NCBI RefSeq assembly: GCF_008039615.1
Contig: NZ_VDUZ01000022.1
Span: forward strand, 1 to 64,000
Origin: Vineibacter terrae
Lineage (GTDB): Bacteria > Pseudomonadota > Alphaproteobacteria > Reyranellales > Reyranellaceae
Direction of reading: 5' to 3'
Length of the DNA: 64,000 nucleotides
The first letter of the stretch is position 1. Every line of letters starts with the position of its first letter. Below are positions 36,409 through 45,177 of the stretch, in pieces. The translations under genes and the position numbers were made by a program. The notes beneath the pieces were generated by a model. The model was not told where the DNA came from and searched no databases. It saw only the letters and a program-made list of their open reading frames with translations.

Positions 36409-36507
36409 GGACCGCGGGCGTCCACGCCCGCGATCGGCGCACAGCGCCGACAGTCTTTCGCTCTTCGCTTTGCTGCGAGCGAATGCGGGCGTGGACGCCC
36501 GCGGTCC
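36409..36507. repeat. Family D long inverted repeat
   Basis: Two perfectly complementary 23-base arms (36409-36431 and 36485-36507; core CCGCGGGCGTCCACGCCCGC) enclose a 53-base loop that itself has ATCGGCGCACAGCGCCGA. It lies between the convergent ends of cysA and comF and may serve as a bidirectional terminator, though no T-run is present. Confidence 0.85.
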
Positions 36508-36512
36508 GAATT

Positions 36513-37283
36513 CTACAACCGTAATTGCGGACGCACGACGCGGGCCAATGTCAGCACGTCGACGGCGGCGGCGCCGGCGAGCAGCAGGGCGCGGGCGCAG
36601 GCCTCGACGGTGGCGCCTGTCGTGAGCACGTCGTCGATCAGCAGCACGGTCTTGTCGCGCACCGCGTCCCGGTGGTGGGAATGGACACGGAAGGCGCCGG
36701 CGACATTGCGGCGCCGCTCGCGGGCATTCAGCGCCACCTGCGAGGGGGTGCGCCGATGCCGCACCAGCAGGTCCGGCACCACGCGCGCAGGGCCGTGTCC
36801 CGCCAGTGCGCGTGCCAGCTCGGCCGACTGGTTGTAGCGCCGCCACAGCAGGCGCCAGCGATGCAGCGGCACCGGCGCGATCAGGTCGGCGTCGGCCAGC
36901 AGCACTGCGCCGGCCTGCGCCAGCCAGCGTCCGAAGGTCGGCGCCGGATCGAGCCGGTCGGCATGCTTGAACATCAGCACCAGCCGGCGCGATTCGTCGG
37001 TGTAGGCGAAGGCGGCGCGGGCGCGGCGGTAGCGCGGCCTCTTGGCCATGCAGGCGGCGCACAGCGTGTCCGGGCCGGCGTCGACCTCGAACGGGATGCC
37101 GCAGCAGGCGCATAGCGGCGGCGTGATGAACGCGATCCTGGACCAGCAGGCCGCGCACAGCATGCCCGGCATGTCGACCGCGGCGCTGCACGACAGGCAT
37201 TGCGGCGGCAGCAGCACGTCGAGCGCCGCGCGCCCGTAGCGCTGCATCGCCGCCCGCACCGGGTTGAGATCCATATGGGCCAT
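36513..37283 (-). CDS. comF: ComF family protein
   Basis: A 256-residue protein with two N-terminal zinc ribbons (CLSCSA..CAAC and CACCGIPF..CAAC, residues 30-82) and a phosphoribosyltransferase domain with VLLIDDVLTTGAT near residue 220. ComF supports DNA uptake in competent bacteria; in others its role is open. ATG 37283 is chosen, with GGTGG upstream; another ATG three codons later fits as well. The usual neighbours grxC and nit lie 9 kb away, beyond the sulfate cluster. Confidence 0.88.
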   Translation of the reverse strand: MAHMDLNPVRAAMQRYGRAALDVLLPPQCLSCSAAVDMPGMLCAACWSRIAFITPPLCACCGIPFEVDAGPDTLCAACMAKRPRYRRARAAFAYTDESRRLVLMFKHADRLDPAPTFGRWLAQAGAVLLADADLIAPVPLHRWRLLWRRYNQSAELARALAGHGPARVVPDLLVRHRRTPSQVALNARERRRNVAGAFRVHSHHRDAVRDKTVLLIDDVLTTGATVEACARALLLAGAAAVDVLTLARVVRPQLRL

Positions 37284-37358
37284 GCCACCGGCCGATTCGG
37301 GCGAATTCGTGGCGGTAGGGCTCTCGCACATGGCACAAGGCCGCGCTGAGACACCTGC

Positions 37359-37446
37359 TGTCATCCCGAGCGCAGCGAGGGATCTCCCGCGAATTGCGCA
37401 CGGTGCGTCTTTCCGCAGGAGATCCCTCGCTGCGCTCGGGATGACA
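37359..37446. repeat. Family B palindromic repeat
   Basis: An 88-base inverted repeat with ends TGTCATCCCGAGCGCAGCGA and its complement and loop around GCGCACGGTGCGTC. It lies between the aldolase and comF genes, both on the minus strand. Confidence 0.85.
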
Positions 37447-37492
37447 GAAAGGCCATATGCGATTGCCTTAGCCTTCGCGGGGAGAAGGGATA

Positions 37493-38134
37493 TCAGTAGT
37501 CGACCTTGAACGTGCGGCGGATGTCGTCGATCTGGGCCTCGCTCAGCGGTGGCGGCGGCGCGTCGCGCAGCATCAGCCACAGCTTGGCCGTCTCCTCCAG
37601 CTCCTCCAGCGCGAAGCAGGCGGCGGACACGGTGTCGTGCCAGACCAGCGGCCCCAGCCGCTCCAGCAGCACGGCGCGCACGCGCGCCGCCTGCGCCAGC
37701 ACCAGGTCGGCGACCTCGGGGTCGCCGGGACGCCGGTAGGGGATCAGCGGCACATGGCCGACCTTCATCACGAAATAGGGCGTGATCGGTGGCAGCACGT
37801 CGTTGCGGTTCACGTCGGGCCGCAGGCTGAGCGCTACCAGGCTGGTCGAATGCGTGTGCACGATGCCGCCGGTGCCGGGCCGCGCATCGTAGACGGCGCG
37901 GTGCAGCAGGATGGTCTTGGAGGCGCGCGCGCCCGACACCTGGCGGCCCTGGGCATCGAGCTTGGCCAGGGCGGCTGGGTCGAGGAAGCCCAGACAGGCA
38001 TCGGTCGGCGTGATCAGGAAGCCGTCGTCGAGCCGGGCGCTGATGTTGCCGGCCGAGCCGACCGTGTAGCCGCGGCGGTACAGGCTCTCGCCGATGCGGC
38101 AGATTTCTTCACGGGCGCGGCTTTCAGGCGACAT
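37493..38134 (-). CDS. Class II aldolase/adducin family protein, OtnC-like
   Basis: A 213-residue zinc aldolase-fold enzyme. SAGNISAR, LITPTDACLGFLDP, IVHTHST (metal His pair) and GHVPLIPYRRPGD match the 3-oxo-tetronate 4-phosphate decarboxylase OtnC more than fuculose aldolase. Kinase and isomerase partners of that pathway are not in the window. The ATG at 38134 has GAGGACAAG upstream; the much longer open frame beyond it is antisense to the methyltransferase gene. It interrupts the usual comF-methyltransferase neighbourhood. Confidence 0.85.
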   Translation of the reverse strand: MSPESRAREEICRIGESLYRRGYTVGSAGNISARLDDGFLITPTDACLGFLDPAALAKLDAQGRQVSGARASKTILLHRAVYDARPGTGGIVHTHSTSLVALSLRPDVNRNDVLPPITPYFVMKVGHVPLIPYRRPGDPEVADLVLAQAARVRAVLLERLGPLVWHDTVSAACFALEELEETAKLWLMLRDAPPPPLSEAQIDDIRRTFKVDY

Positions 38135-38212
38135 GGGCTTGTCCTCGACGGCGGGGCGGCCAGATGTAGCATGCGGCTTGGCCAGGCGCGCGCATGCGCC
38201 TAGAACAGCGGC

Positions 38213-39145
38213 ATGGCCGCCCCGGATCCGATGCTGGTGTTCGACCGCGACGTCGTGCGGCGGCGACGCGAGCGCGCCGCCGCGTCGTGGGACGGCGCTG
38301 CCTTCCTCAAGCGCGAGGTGGCGCAGCGCCTGGTCGAGCGCCTCGACGATGTGCGCCGCCGCTTCCCGCTGACGCTCGATATCGGCTGTCATGGCGGCGA
38401 GGTCGCAGCAGCCCTGCGCCTTGCCGACGGCACGATGCGCGGCGGCGTCGAGACGCTGGTGTCGAGCGATCTGGCGCTCGGCTTCGCGCGCCGGGCCGCC
38501 GCGCACGGGCCGGCCCTGGTGGCGGACGAGGAGGCCTTGCCGCTGCGGCCGGCCAGTGTCGATCTCGTGCTCAGCGCGCTGGCGCTGCACTGGGTCAACG
38601 ACCTGCCCGGCGCGCTGGTCCAGGTCGGCCGGACGCTCAAGCCCGACGGGCTGTTCCTGGCAGCGCTGCTGGGCGGCGAGACCCTGTGGCAGCTGCGCCG
38701 GGCGCTGGCCCAGGCCGAGAGCGACGTGGAGGGCGGGCTCAGCCCGCGCGTGTCGCCGTTCGCCGATCTGCGCGATGCCGCCGGCCTGCTGCAGCGCGCC
38801 GGCTTCGCCATGCCGGTCGCCGATGCCGAGACCATCGACGTGCGCTATCCCGACGCCCTGGCCCTGATGCGCGACCTGCGGGCCATGGCCGAGAGCAACG
38901 CCGTGCGCGGCCGCCGCTCCAGCCTCGCCCGGCGCGAGACCCTGGCACGCGCGGCGGCGATCTACGCCCAGCAGCACGGCGGCGGCGATGGCCGTGTCGC
39001 CGCCACATTCGAGGTGCTCTACCTGCATGGCTGGGCGCCGCATGCAGGGCAGCCGCAGCCGCTGCGGCCGGGCACGGCGGCGGCGCGGCTCGCCGATGCC
39101 CTGGGCACGACCGAGCGGCCGGCGGGCGAGAAGGCCGGGCGCTGA
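38213..39145 (+). CDS. SAM-dependent methyltransferase, BioC/NDUFAF5-like
   Basis: A 310-residue class I methyltransferase. It starts with MLVFDRDVVRRRRERAA, typical of the NDUFAF5-like branch, and has motif I LDIGCHGGEVAAAL, then LVLSALALHWVNDLPGALVQ and a C-terminal FEVLYLHGWAPH. Eukaryotic relatives hydroxylate or modify complex I subunits; bacterial members near comF are uncharacterised. It is divergent from the aldolase gene with 78 bases between starts. Confidence 0.87.
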   Translation: MAAPDPMLVFDRDVVRRRRERAAASWDGAAFLKREVAQRLVERLDDVRRRFPLTLDIGCHGGEVAAALRLADGTMRGGVETLVSSDLALGFARRAAAHGPALVADEEALPLRPASVDLVLSALALHWVNDLPGALVQVGRTLKPDGLFLAALLGGETLWQLRRALAQAESDVEGGLSPRVSPFADLRDAAGLLQRAGFAMPVADAETIDVRYPDALALMRDLRAMAESNAVRGRRSSLARRETLARAAAIYAQQHGGGDGRVAATFEVLYLHGWAPHAGQPQPLRPGTAAARLADALGTTERPAGEKAGR

Positions 39146-39212
39146 GCGTCGCCGCCGGGTGCGACCCAGTCAGGGCTGGCGCGAGCCCCGGTCGCATCCC
39201 TATGTTGTCGCC

Positions 39213-40025
39213 ATGCAACCGCCACGCCTCATCTTCGCCGACCTGATTGCCGATGCCTTCCGTCACGTCACCAGCAACGGGCGTCTGCTGCTCGATATCG
39301 CCCTGGTGCCGACGATCATCAGCGTGGGGCTGCAGCTCGCCGGCCGGCTGCTGAGCGGCGAGCGGATGGAGCCGCTCGAGGCGATGGCGGTCAAGCTGTT
39401 CGACTTCGTCCCGACGGCGATGTTCGCGGTGGCCTGGCATCGGCTGGTGCTGCTGGGACCGGGCGCGCTTGGCGGCACGCCGGGCTTCGGCTGGACGGCG
39501 CGCGAGCGCGGCTACCTGCGGCAGCTCCTGCTGATCGCGGCCGTGCCCATCATCCTGCATGCGCTGTTCTGGATGGTGATGCCGTGGCCGATGGAGATGC
39601 CGAGCGCCGGGCCGCTGCCGCCCGACGTCGAGACGGCGATGCCGCTGGGCCTGGCGTTCACCGTGACCGCGATCATCGCGTTGCGGCTGAGCTTCGGCCT
39701 GGTGGCGCCGTCGCTGGACCTGGCGTGGACGCCGCATCTGTCGTGGCGCTACGGCAAGGGCAACGGGCCCATCGTGCTCTTCGCGCTGCTGCTGATGATG
39801 GTGATCGGCCTGATCGTGAAGGCTGTGGCCACGGCGATCCTGCTGACGATCGCGCTGGGCCTGTTCGGCGGCCCGCTGAGCCTGGGGCCGTGGCTTCTGG
39901 TGCAGGTCATCGCCGAGACCATCGCCTATGTCTCGATCGCGCCGCTGGTCACCGTGCAGGCGCTGATCTTCCGTGCCCTCACCGGCTGGTCGCCCGGCAA
40001 CCCGCTGCGCCAGCCGCCGGCGTGA
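39213..40025 (+). CDS. Integral membrane protein of unknown function
   Basis: A 270-residue protein with about six predicted membrane segments (for example residues 28-48, 103-125, 150-170 and 188-235), starting MQPPRLIFADLIADAFRHV. I do not recognise the family, though the layout resembles alphaproteobacterial DUF4013-like or glycerophosphoryl-diesterase-associated membrane proteins. ATG 39213 follows the methyltransferase by 67 bases, same strand. It is convergent with mutT. Confidence 0.65.
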   Translation: MQPPRLIFADLIADAFRHVTSNGRLLLDIALVPTIISVGLQLAGRLLSGERMEPLEAMAVKLFDFVPTAMFAVAWHRLVLLGPGALGGTPGFGWTARERGYLRQLLLIAAVPIILHALFWMVMPWPMEMPSAGPLPPDVETAMPLGLAFTVTAIIALRLSFGLVAPSLDLAWTPHLSWRYGKGNGPIVLFALLLMMVIGLIVKAVATAILLTIALGLFGGPLSLGPWLLVQVIAETIAYVSIAPLVTVQALIFRALTGWSPGNPLRQPPA

Positions 40026-40050
40026 TGCGCGCGCGCCGGCGCGCCCGGCA

Positions 40051-40509
40051 TCACAGCAGATCGCGCAGCTGGGCGATCAGCGGCAGGTCGGCCGGCGGCA
40101 TGGGATAGTCGCGCAGGGCATGCACGGCCACCCATTTCAAGGTCTGGCCTTCACGCGGCTGCGGCAGGCCGCGCCACTGGCGGCAGGCATAGAGCGGCAT
40201 CAGCAGGTGGAACGCCTCGTAGCCGTGCGAGGCAAAGGCGATCGGCGCCAGGCAGCTGCCGCGCGTCTCGATGCCGAGCTCCTCGTGCAGCTCGCGCACC
40301 AGCGCTTCCTCCGGCGTCTCGCCGGCATCGACCTTGCCGCCGGGGAACTCCCACAGGCCGGCCATCGACTTGCCGGCCGGGCGCTGCGCGATCAGCACGC
40401 GGCCGTCGGCGTCGATCAGCGCCACGGCGGCGACCAGCACCAAGCGCCGATCGCCCAGCGGCGGCGGGCCGCCAGGGCACGACTCGAAGGGATCCGATGG
40501 CGCGGCCAT
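40051..40509 (-). CDS. mutT: 8-oxo-dGTP diphosphatase MutT
   Basis: A 152-residue NUDIX enzyme with the full Nudix box GGKVDAGETPEEALVRELHEELGIE and the MutT-style LIAQRPAGKSMAGLWEFPGGK block. It removes 8-oxo-dGTP from the nucleotide pool. The ATG overlaps the argJ stop by one base (TGATG), so it is translated from the argJ message. This argJ-mutT order is conserved in alphaproteobacteria. Confidence 0.93.
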   Translation of the reverse strand: MAAPSDPFESCPGGPPPLGDRRLVLVAAVALIDADGRVLIAQRPAGKSMAGLWEFPGGKVDAGETPEEALVRELHEELGIETRGSCLAPIAFASHGYEAFHLLMPLYACRQWRGLPQPREGQTLKWVAVHALRDYPMPPADLPLIAQLRDLL

Positions 40510-41747
40510 CAGCTCCGGTAGCTGCCGTTGATGTCGATGTAGCGGTGCGTCAGATCGCAGGTCCACACCGTGCACTTGCCGCGACCCAGGCCCAGCTCGA
40601 TATCGATCACCACGTCCTGGCCCTTGATGTGCCTGACCACGGGCGTCTCGTCGTATTTCGGCACGACCTGGCCGCCATCGGTGATGCGCACGCCGCCGAT
40701 GGAGATGCGCAGCTTGTCGCGGTCGGCCTTCTCGCCGGCCTTGCCGACCGCCATCACGATGCGGCCCCAGTTGGCGTCCTCGCCGGCGATCGCGGTCTTG
40801 ACCAGCGGCGAGTTGGCGACCGCCAGGCCGATCTTGCGCGCCGCACCATTGCTGGTGGCGCCGGTCACGTTGATGGTGATGAACTTCGAGGCGCCTTCGC
40901 CGTCGCGCGCCACCAGCTGCGCCAGCTCGATCATCAGGTCGTCGAGCGCACGCTTGAACTCGACCAGCATCGGATCATCGGCTTCGTCGATGCGCGGGTG
41001 CTTGGCGCCGCCGGTAGCGGCCAGCAGCAGCGTGTCGCTGGTCGAGGTGTCGCCGTCGACGGTGATGCAGTTGAACGACTTGTCGGTGGCGTCCGACAGC
41101 AGCTTCTGCAGCACTGCCGGGGGCAGCTTCGCATCGGTGAAGGCGAAGGCCAGCATGGTGGCCATGTCGGGCGCGATCATGCCCGAGCCCTTGGCGAAGC
41201 CGTTCAGCGTCACCGTCGCGTCGCCGATGCGGCAGGTGCGGGTCGCCAGCTTGGGGAACGTGTCGGTGGTCATGATCGCGGCCGAGGCGTCGGCCCAGCC
41301 GTCCTCGCGCGCCGCCTTGATCAGCGCCGGCATGTGCTTGGCGAACGGGGCCGGATCGAGCGGCTGGCCGATCACGCCGGTCGAGGCCATGAACACCTCG
41401 TTGCGGGCGCAGCCCAGCGCCTGCGCCACGGCGCGCGTGGCCTCCTCGACCGACTTGTCGCCGGCCTTGCCGGTGAAGGCGTTGGCGTTGCCGGCGTTGG
41501 CCAGGATGGCGCGCACCTTGCCGCGCGCCAGGTTCTTGCGGCACCACTCGACCGGCGCCGAAGCGGTCTTCGACTTGGTGAGGACGCCGGCGATCACGGC
41601 GCCCGCGGGCAAGAGAGCCAGCATCACGTCCGTGCGGCCCTTGTAGCGGATGCCGGCTTCGACCGCGCCGAGCGTGATCCCGGCGATGCGGGGCAATGTC
41701 GGCGTCGTCTTGGGCGCCAGCGGCGATACGGTGTGCGAGGCGTTCAT
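40509..41747 (-). CDS. argJ: Bifunctional ornithine acetyltransferase / N-acetylglutamate synthase
   Basis: A 412-residue arginine-biosynthesis enzyme that recycles the acetyl group from N-acetylornithine to glutamate. It is made as a precursor cleaved before the Thr of GSGMIAPDMATML, and CITVDGDTSTSDT is the following conserved block. Alpha and beta parts are both intact. The ATG at 41747 was chosen at the family N-terminus; the open frame upstream runs into repeat DNA. Confidence 0.95.
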   Translation of the reverse strand: MNASHTVSPLAPKTTPTLPRIAGITLGAVEAGIRYKGRTDVMLALLPAGAVIAGVLTKSKTASAPVEWCRKNLARGKVRAILANAGNANAFTGKAGDKSVEEATRAVAQALGCARNEVFMASTGVIGQPLDPAPFAKHMPALIKAAREDGWADASAAIMTTDTFPKLATRTCRIGDATVTLNGFAKGSGMIAPDMATMLAFAFTDAKLPPAVLQKLLSDATDKSFNCITVDGDTSTSDTLLLAATGGAKHPRIDEADDPMLVEFKRALDDLMIELAQLVARDGEGASKFITINVTGATSNGAARKIGLAVANSPLVKTAIAGEDANWGRIVMAVGKAGEKADRDKLRISIGGVRITDGGQVVPKYDETPVVRHIKGQDVVIDIELGLGRGKCTVWTCDLTHRYIDINGSYRS

Positions 41748-41897
41748 CGTCGCTTCGAGGCCTTTTTCGGTAGGTGCTCTGATTGCGTGCGGACGGGGGA
41801 CCCCAAAACGGCGGCGCGCCCCGCAGGACGCGCCGCAACCGCAGGCCAGCCTACACCAAGTGACGATGAAAAGTCGCGTAGGATTCCGCCGGCCGTC

Positions 41898-42143
41898 TCC
41901 CCCACCCCGGCCGGCTACGGCATTCACACATCGCGCCCGCCGTCTGAAACGCTGCCCTTCCCCCGGAGAGGGAAGGTGGCGCGCAGCGCCGGAAGGGGGA
42001 TGTTGCAATCGCTTCGATGCTGCTGAACAGCCGCCGAATCTGTTCCAACATCCCCCTTCCGCCCCTTGCGGGGCACCTTTCCCCTCCGGGGGAAGGGACG
42101 CTTAAGGTGTGTGAGTCCGGTAGCCCCGGCCGGGGAGACCGCG
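41898..42143. repeat. F outer arms enclosing a family C repeat
   Basis: Left F arm (41898-41934: GTCTCCCCCACCCCGGCCGG then CTACGGCATTCACACATC) and right arm (42107-42143, its inverted copy) surround a family C element at 41955-42098. That element has outer arms CCCTTCCCCCGGAG / CTCCGGGGGAAGGG and inner arms CCGGAAGGGGGATGTT / AACATCCCCCTTCCG. It fills the gap between argJ and the parvulin gene. Confidence 0.8.
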
Positions 42144-42146
42144 TTG

Positions 42147-43070
42147 TCACTTCTTCCCGGGCGCGCTCGGCGGCGCCGCCGGCGGGGCGGCCGGCGCCTC
42201 GGGGATCTTCGAGCCGTCCATGTTGAACTTCTCGATTTTGGCAGTCTTGCGCAGGCCTTCCATCATCTGGCCGTAGACCTCGCGCGACAGCTCGGCACGC
42301 AGCTCGTCCTCCATGTCCTCCATCGAGGGCGGCTGGGCGGCGCGGCGATCGTCGAGACGGATGACGTGGAAGCCGAACTGGCTCTTGACCGGCGCCGGCG
42401 TCGTCTCGCCCTTCTTGAGCATGAAGGCGGCCTCGGCGAATTCCTTCACCATGTCGCCCTTCTTGAACCAGCCGAGGTCGCCGCCCTGGGCGCCCGATGC
42501 CTTGTCCGTCGACTTGTCCTTGGCGATCTTGTCGAAATCGCCGCCCTTCTGCAGCTCGTCGATGATGGCCTTGGCGGCGGCTTCGTCGACGACCAGGATA
42601 TGGCGGGCCTTGACCTCTTCCTCCGGCGGCAGGTCGCGCACCTTCTTGTCATAGAGCGCCTTGATCGCCTGCGGCGTGACGCGCTTGTCGATCTCCTGCG
42701 TCAGGAACTGCTCCTGCAGCAGGCGATCCTCCAGGCCGGCGAGGCGCTTCTTGAACGCCTCGGTGTCCTGCACGTTGGTCTTGCGGGCCTCCGCGACCTG
42801 CAGCCTGGCGTCGATGATCTGCTCGAGCAGCGCCGGGAAGATGCGTTCCAGGGGCAGCCCGCGATACTGCTGCGGCAGGTTGGCCTGCGCCGCCTGAACA
42901 TCGGTCAGACGGATCGACTGGCCGTTGACGGTTGCCACAACCGGGTCGGCCGGCGGCTTGGCGGAAGGCGCAGGCGTGGGCGCGGGTGCCGGCGCCTGGG
43001 CGAAGGATGGCGCGGCCACGGCCATTGTCAGCAGCAAGGCCGCGCACACGCCGCGCGTGAAGGACGTCAT
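42147..43070 (-). CDS. Parvulin-type peptidyl-prolyl isomerase, exported
   Basis: A 307-residue periplasmic chaperone/isomerase. It has a signal peptide (residues 1-25, ending PSFAQ), a Pro/Ala linker, an N-terminal chaperone region (VNGQSIRLTDVQAAQANLP), a rotamase domain around residues 150-245 (VKARHILVVDEAAA, GGDLGWFKKGDMVKEFAEAAF, TPAPVKSQFGFHVIRLDD) and a Pro/Ala tail. It helps fold outer-membrane or secreted proteins. In many alphaproteobacteria this gene sits between secA and argJ; secA is absent here. Confidence 0.92.
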   Translation of the reverse strand: MTSFTRGVCAALLLTMAVAAPSFAQAPAPAPTPAPSAKPPADPVVATVNGQSIRLTDVQAAQANLPQQYRGLPLERIFPALLEQIIDARLQVAEARKTNVQDTEAFKKRLAGLEDRLLQEQFLTQEIDKRVTPQAIKALYDKKVRDLPPEEEVKARHILVVDEAAAKAIIDELQKGGDFDKIAKDKSTDKASGAQGGDLGWFKKGDMVKEFAEAAFMLKKGETTPAPVKSQFGFHVIRLDDRRAAQPPSMEDMEDELRAELSREVYGQMMEGLRKTAKIEKFNMDGSKIPEAPAAPPAAPPSAPGKK

Positions 43071-43264
43071 TGGAGGGGGCTCCCGATATGCACGCGCCGG
43101 TCCGGAAGCGGTCCGGGGCGGAATCTCGGAGCATTAGCCCAGGCCCCGGCATCGGACAAGTGACGGAAATCGGACGTCCGATCACGTCCTTGCGGGGATG
43201 TGCAGGTAGGCTGCAAGCGGTCCGCGGCCAACGGCCGCAGGCCCTGTCGCCGCCACGGCCGCCG

Positions 43265-44245
43265 TCAGCCGTAGCGCCGCGCCAGCGTGCCGAGCGCAAG
43301 GTCGTGGGCGCGTTCCAGCCCGTCCAGCGACTCGGTGTAGTCGCCGAACTTCTTGCGGTTCACGGCCCGGGCCAGCTGGAACTGCAGCGCCTTGGCGCCT
43401 TCGGCAACCTGGTGGCAGGCGGCGGCGACACCATCCAGCCCGGCTTCACCCTGGCCGGCGAGCCACTGCACGTGGCTGCCCAGCAGCTCGAAATTGGCGC
43501 CGAGCTGGCGCATGATGTTGAACGCGTAGAGATGGAAATAGGCCATCGGCCGCGCCGCCAGCATGTCCAGATGGCCGGGGAACGCGGCGCGGAACGCCGC
43601 GAAGGCGCCGGCCGGACGCCGGGCGAGGTGGTCCTTCATCAGCGCCAGCACCGCATCCAGCAGTGCCCGCCCGCTCAATGCGCGGCCGTCACGCTTGACG
43701 AACTCGGCATAGGGGAACAGCACGTCCGGCCGATCCTGCTGCATCGGCAGGCGACGGAAGAGGCCGTCGAAGTCCTCGCCCGTGACCAGGTGGTAGCTGG
43801 TGTTGTGGAAATAGCCCAGAGTGCGCGCATCGATGTCGATCGCATTGATGGCGATCGTCGATTTCACATGCCCCTGCCGGTAGGCGGTGCCGCGCGTGTC
43901 GGGCAGGTAGAAGCTGTCGACCTCGACCAGCGGCATGCGCCCGCGCCGGATCTGCTCGACGGCGTGCCCCTCGACCGTGTCGTAGATGGCCAGCTCCTGC
44001 ACCGAGAGGCCGAACAGCGTGCGCAGGTCCTCGAGCGGGAACTTGAAGAAGGTGAAGTGATCGCCCTCGAAGTCCTGGCCGATGGTGAACGGCAGCGCCG
44101 CCAGCGGCTCGAGGCCGAAAGCGTGCAGCACCTCGATCCAGACATCGACATAGCAGTTGGTCTCGAGCCAGATGCGGTCAGGCGCATGCAAGGCATGCGC
44201 ACGGTACGTCGCTGGATCGAGCGCCAGCAGCCGAACGCCACTCAT
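43265..44245 (-). CDS. DUF1839 family protein, putative carrier-protein acyltransferase
   Basis: A 326-residue protein of the DUF1839 family, last gene of the carrier-protein operon. Visible motifs are WLETNCYVDVW (Cys31), QDFEGDHFTFFKFPLEDLR, VEVDSFYLPDT (Asp110) and YRQGHVKSTIAINAID (His126). Their order (Cys, VDxxYLP, then His before a hydrophobic strand) recalls the papain-like BtrH N-terminal domain, which moves an acyl group from a carrier protein to an acceptor; this link is inference. The C-terminal half is helical. It starts five bases after the ligase stop. Confidence 0.8.
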   Translation of the reverse strand: MSGVRLLALDPATYRAHALHAPDRIWLETNCYVDVWIEVLHAFGLEPLAALPFTIGQDFEGDHFTFFKFPLEDLRTLFGLSVQELAIYDTVEGHAVEQIRRGRMPLVEVDSFYLPDTRGTAYRQGHVKSTIAINAIDIDARTLGYFHNTSYHLVTGEDFDGLFRRLPMQQDRPDVLFPYAEFVKRDGRALSGRALLDAVLALMKDHLARRPAGAFAAFRAAFPGHLDMLAARPMAYFHLYAFNIMRQLGANFELLGSHVQWLAGQGEAGLDGVAAACHQVAEGAKALQFQLARAVNRKKFGDYTESLDGLERAHDLALGTLARRYG

Positions 44246-44250
44246 GATCC

Positions 44251-45177
44251 TCAGGTCCAGAGCTGATCGCGTACGGCTTGCGGCCAGGCCTTCACGTCGA
44301 AGCCGTGGTGCTTGAACAGCGCCAGCGCAATGCGCTCGACGCCGAAGCCGACGCAGGCCGTGTGGGCCGTGCCGCCATCCTGGGTGCGGATGTCCCAGAC
44401 ATGGCCGAAATGGTCCTGGTGGTAGTTGAAGCTCAGGCAGGCCGTGGGCTTCTCGCGGCTGGTGATCGGGATCAGCAGCTCGAACTTCAGCGTCTGGTCG
44501 CGCTGGTTGGCGGCCAGCATCTTGCCGGCACGCCCGAAGAACGGGTCGTTGGCGACGTCGACCTCGAGCGGCACGCCCAGGGCCGACATGATGGCCGTGC
44601 CGCGATCGACCCAGAGCTGGCGGAACGCCATCACCTGATCGGCCGTGCCGATGCGCACATACTCGCGCTGGCGGAACAGCTGCATGCGCGCCGGGTCGAT
44701 CGAGGGCTCGTGGCGGAAGCAGTAGGAATAGACGTCGACCAGCGCCCCGTCGGCGGGCAGCTTGCCGCGCGCCGCCAGCACCGGGTACAGCGGATAGCAG
44801 GCGGCCGGCGTCATCACGACCTGCGTCGCCTTCTGGCCCGCGGTCCAGTCTTCCTTCTTCAGCAGCGTCTCGATCAGCGCCTGATGGTCGCGATCATTGC
44901 CCATGAAGCTGTGAATGGTGCCGGCCAGCTGCGGGAAGCTCTTGAGGTAGCCGCTGTCCTCGAAATCGCGCCGGTTGATGGCCGGCGGGAAGCGCATCAC
45001 CTCGGCGCCGTCATTGCCGCCATGGCGGGAGACCAGCAGATTGAAGCGCTCGATGACGTCCTCGAAGACACCGCTGCGGCCGTACAGCCCGTCGACCCCC
45101 ATCGGGATCAGCAGGCGGTGCGCGATCAGCGCGTCGCGGAAGGCGGCCTGGGCCGCGCTCAGGGCATCGGCGGTCAT
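44251..45177 (-). CDS. Amino acid--[acyl-carrier-protein] ligase (seryl-tRNA synthetase-like)
   Basis: A 308-residue class II aminoacyl-tRNA synthetase homologue with no tRNA-binding arm. Members from Bradyrhizobium activate Gly or Ala and attach it to the phosphopantetheine of a small carrier protein. The zinc site appears intact: Cys128 ([10 protein letters not shown]), Glu172 (RQREYVRIG) and Cys275 ([11 protein letters not shown]). Motif 2 is YCFRHEP (Arg155) and motif 3 [12 protein letters not shown] (Arg282). The ATG overlaps the upstream dehydrogenase stop by four bases. It is an essential loading step of the operon. Confidence 0.9.
   Translation of the reverse strand: MTADALSAAQAAFRDALIAHRLLIPMGVDGLYGRSGVFEDVIERFNLLVSRHGGNDGAEVMRFPPAINRRDFEDSGYLKSFPQLAGTIHSFMGNDRDHQALIETLLKKEDWTAGQKATQVVMTPAACYPLYPVLAARGKLPADGALVDVYSYCFRHEPSIDPARMQLFRQREYVRIGTADQVMAFRQLWVDRGTAIMSALGVPLEVDVANDPFFGRAGKMLAANQRDQTLKFELLIPITSREKPTACLSFNYHQDHFGHVWDIRTQDGGTAHTACVGFGVERIALALFKHHGFDVKAWPQAVRDQLWT

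Noticed and set aside
39213-40025. Naming the membrane protein after the methyltransferase as a known transporter
   Set aside because: It has several membrane helices but no transporter signature, so it is left as unknown.
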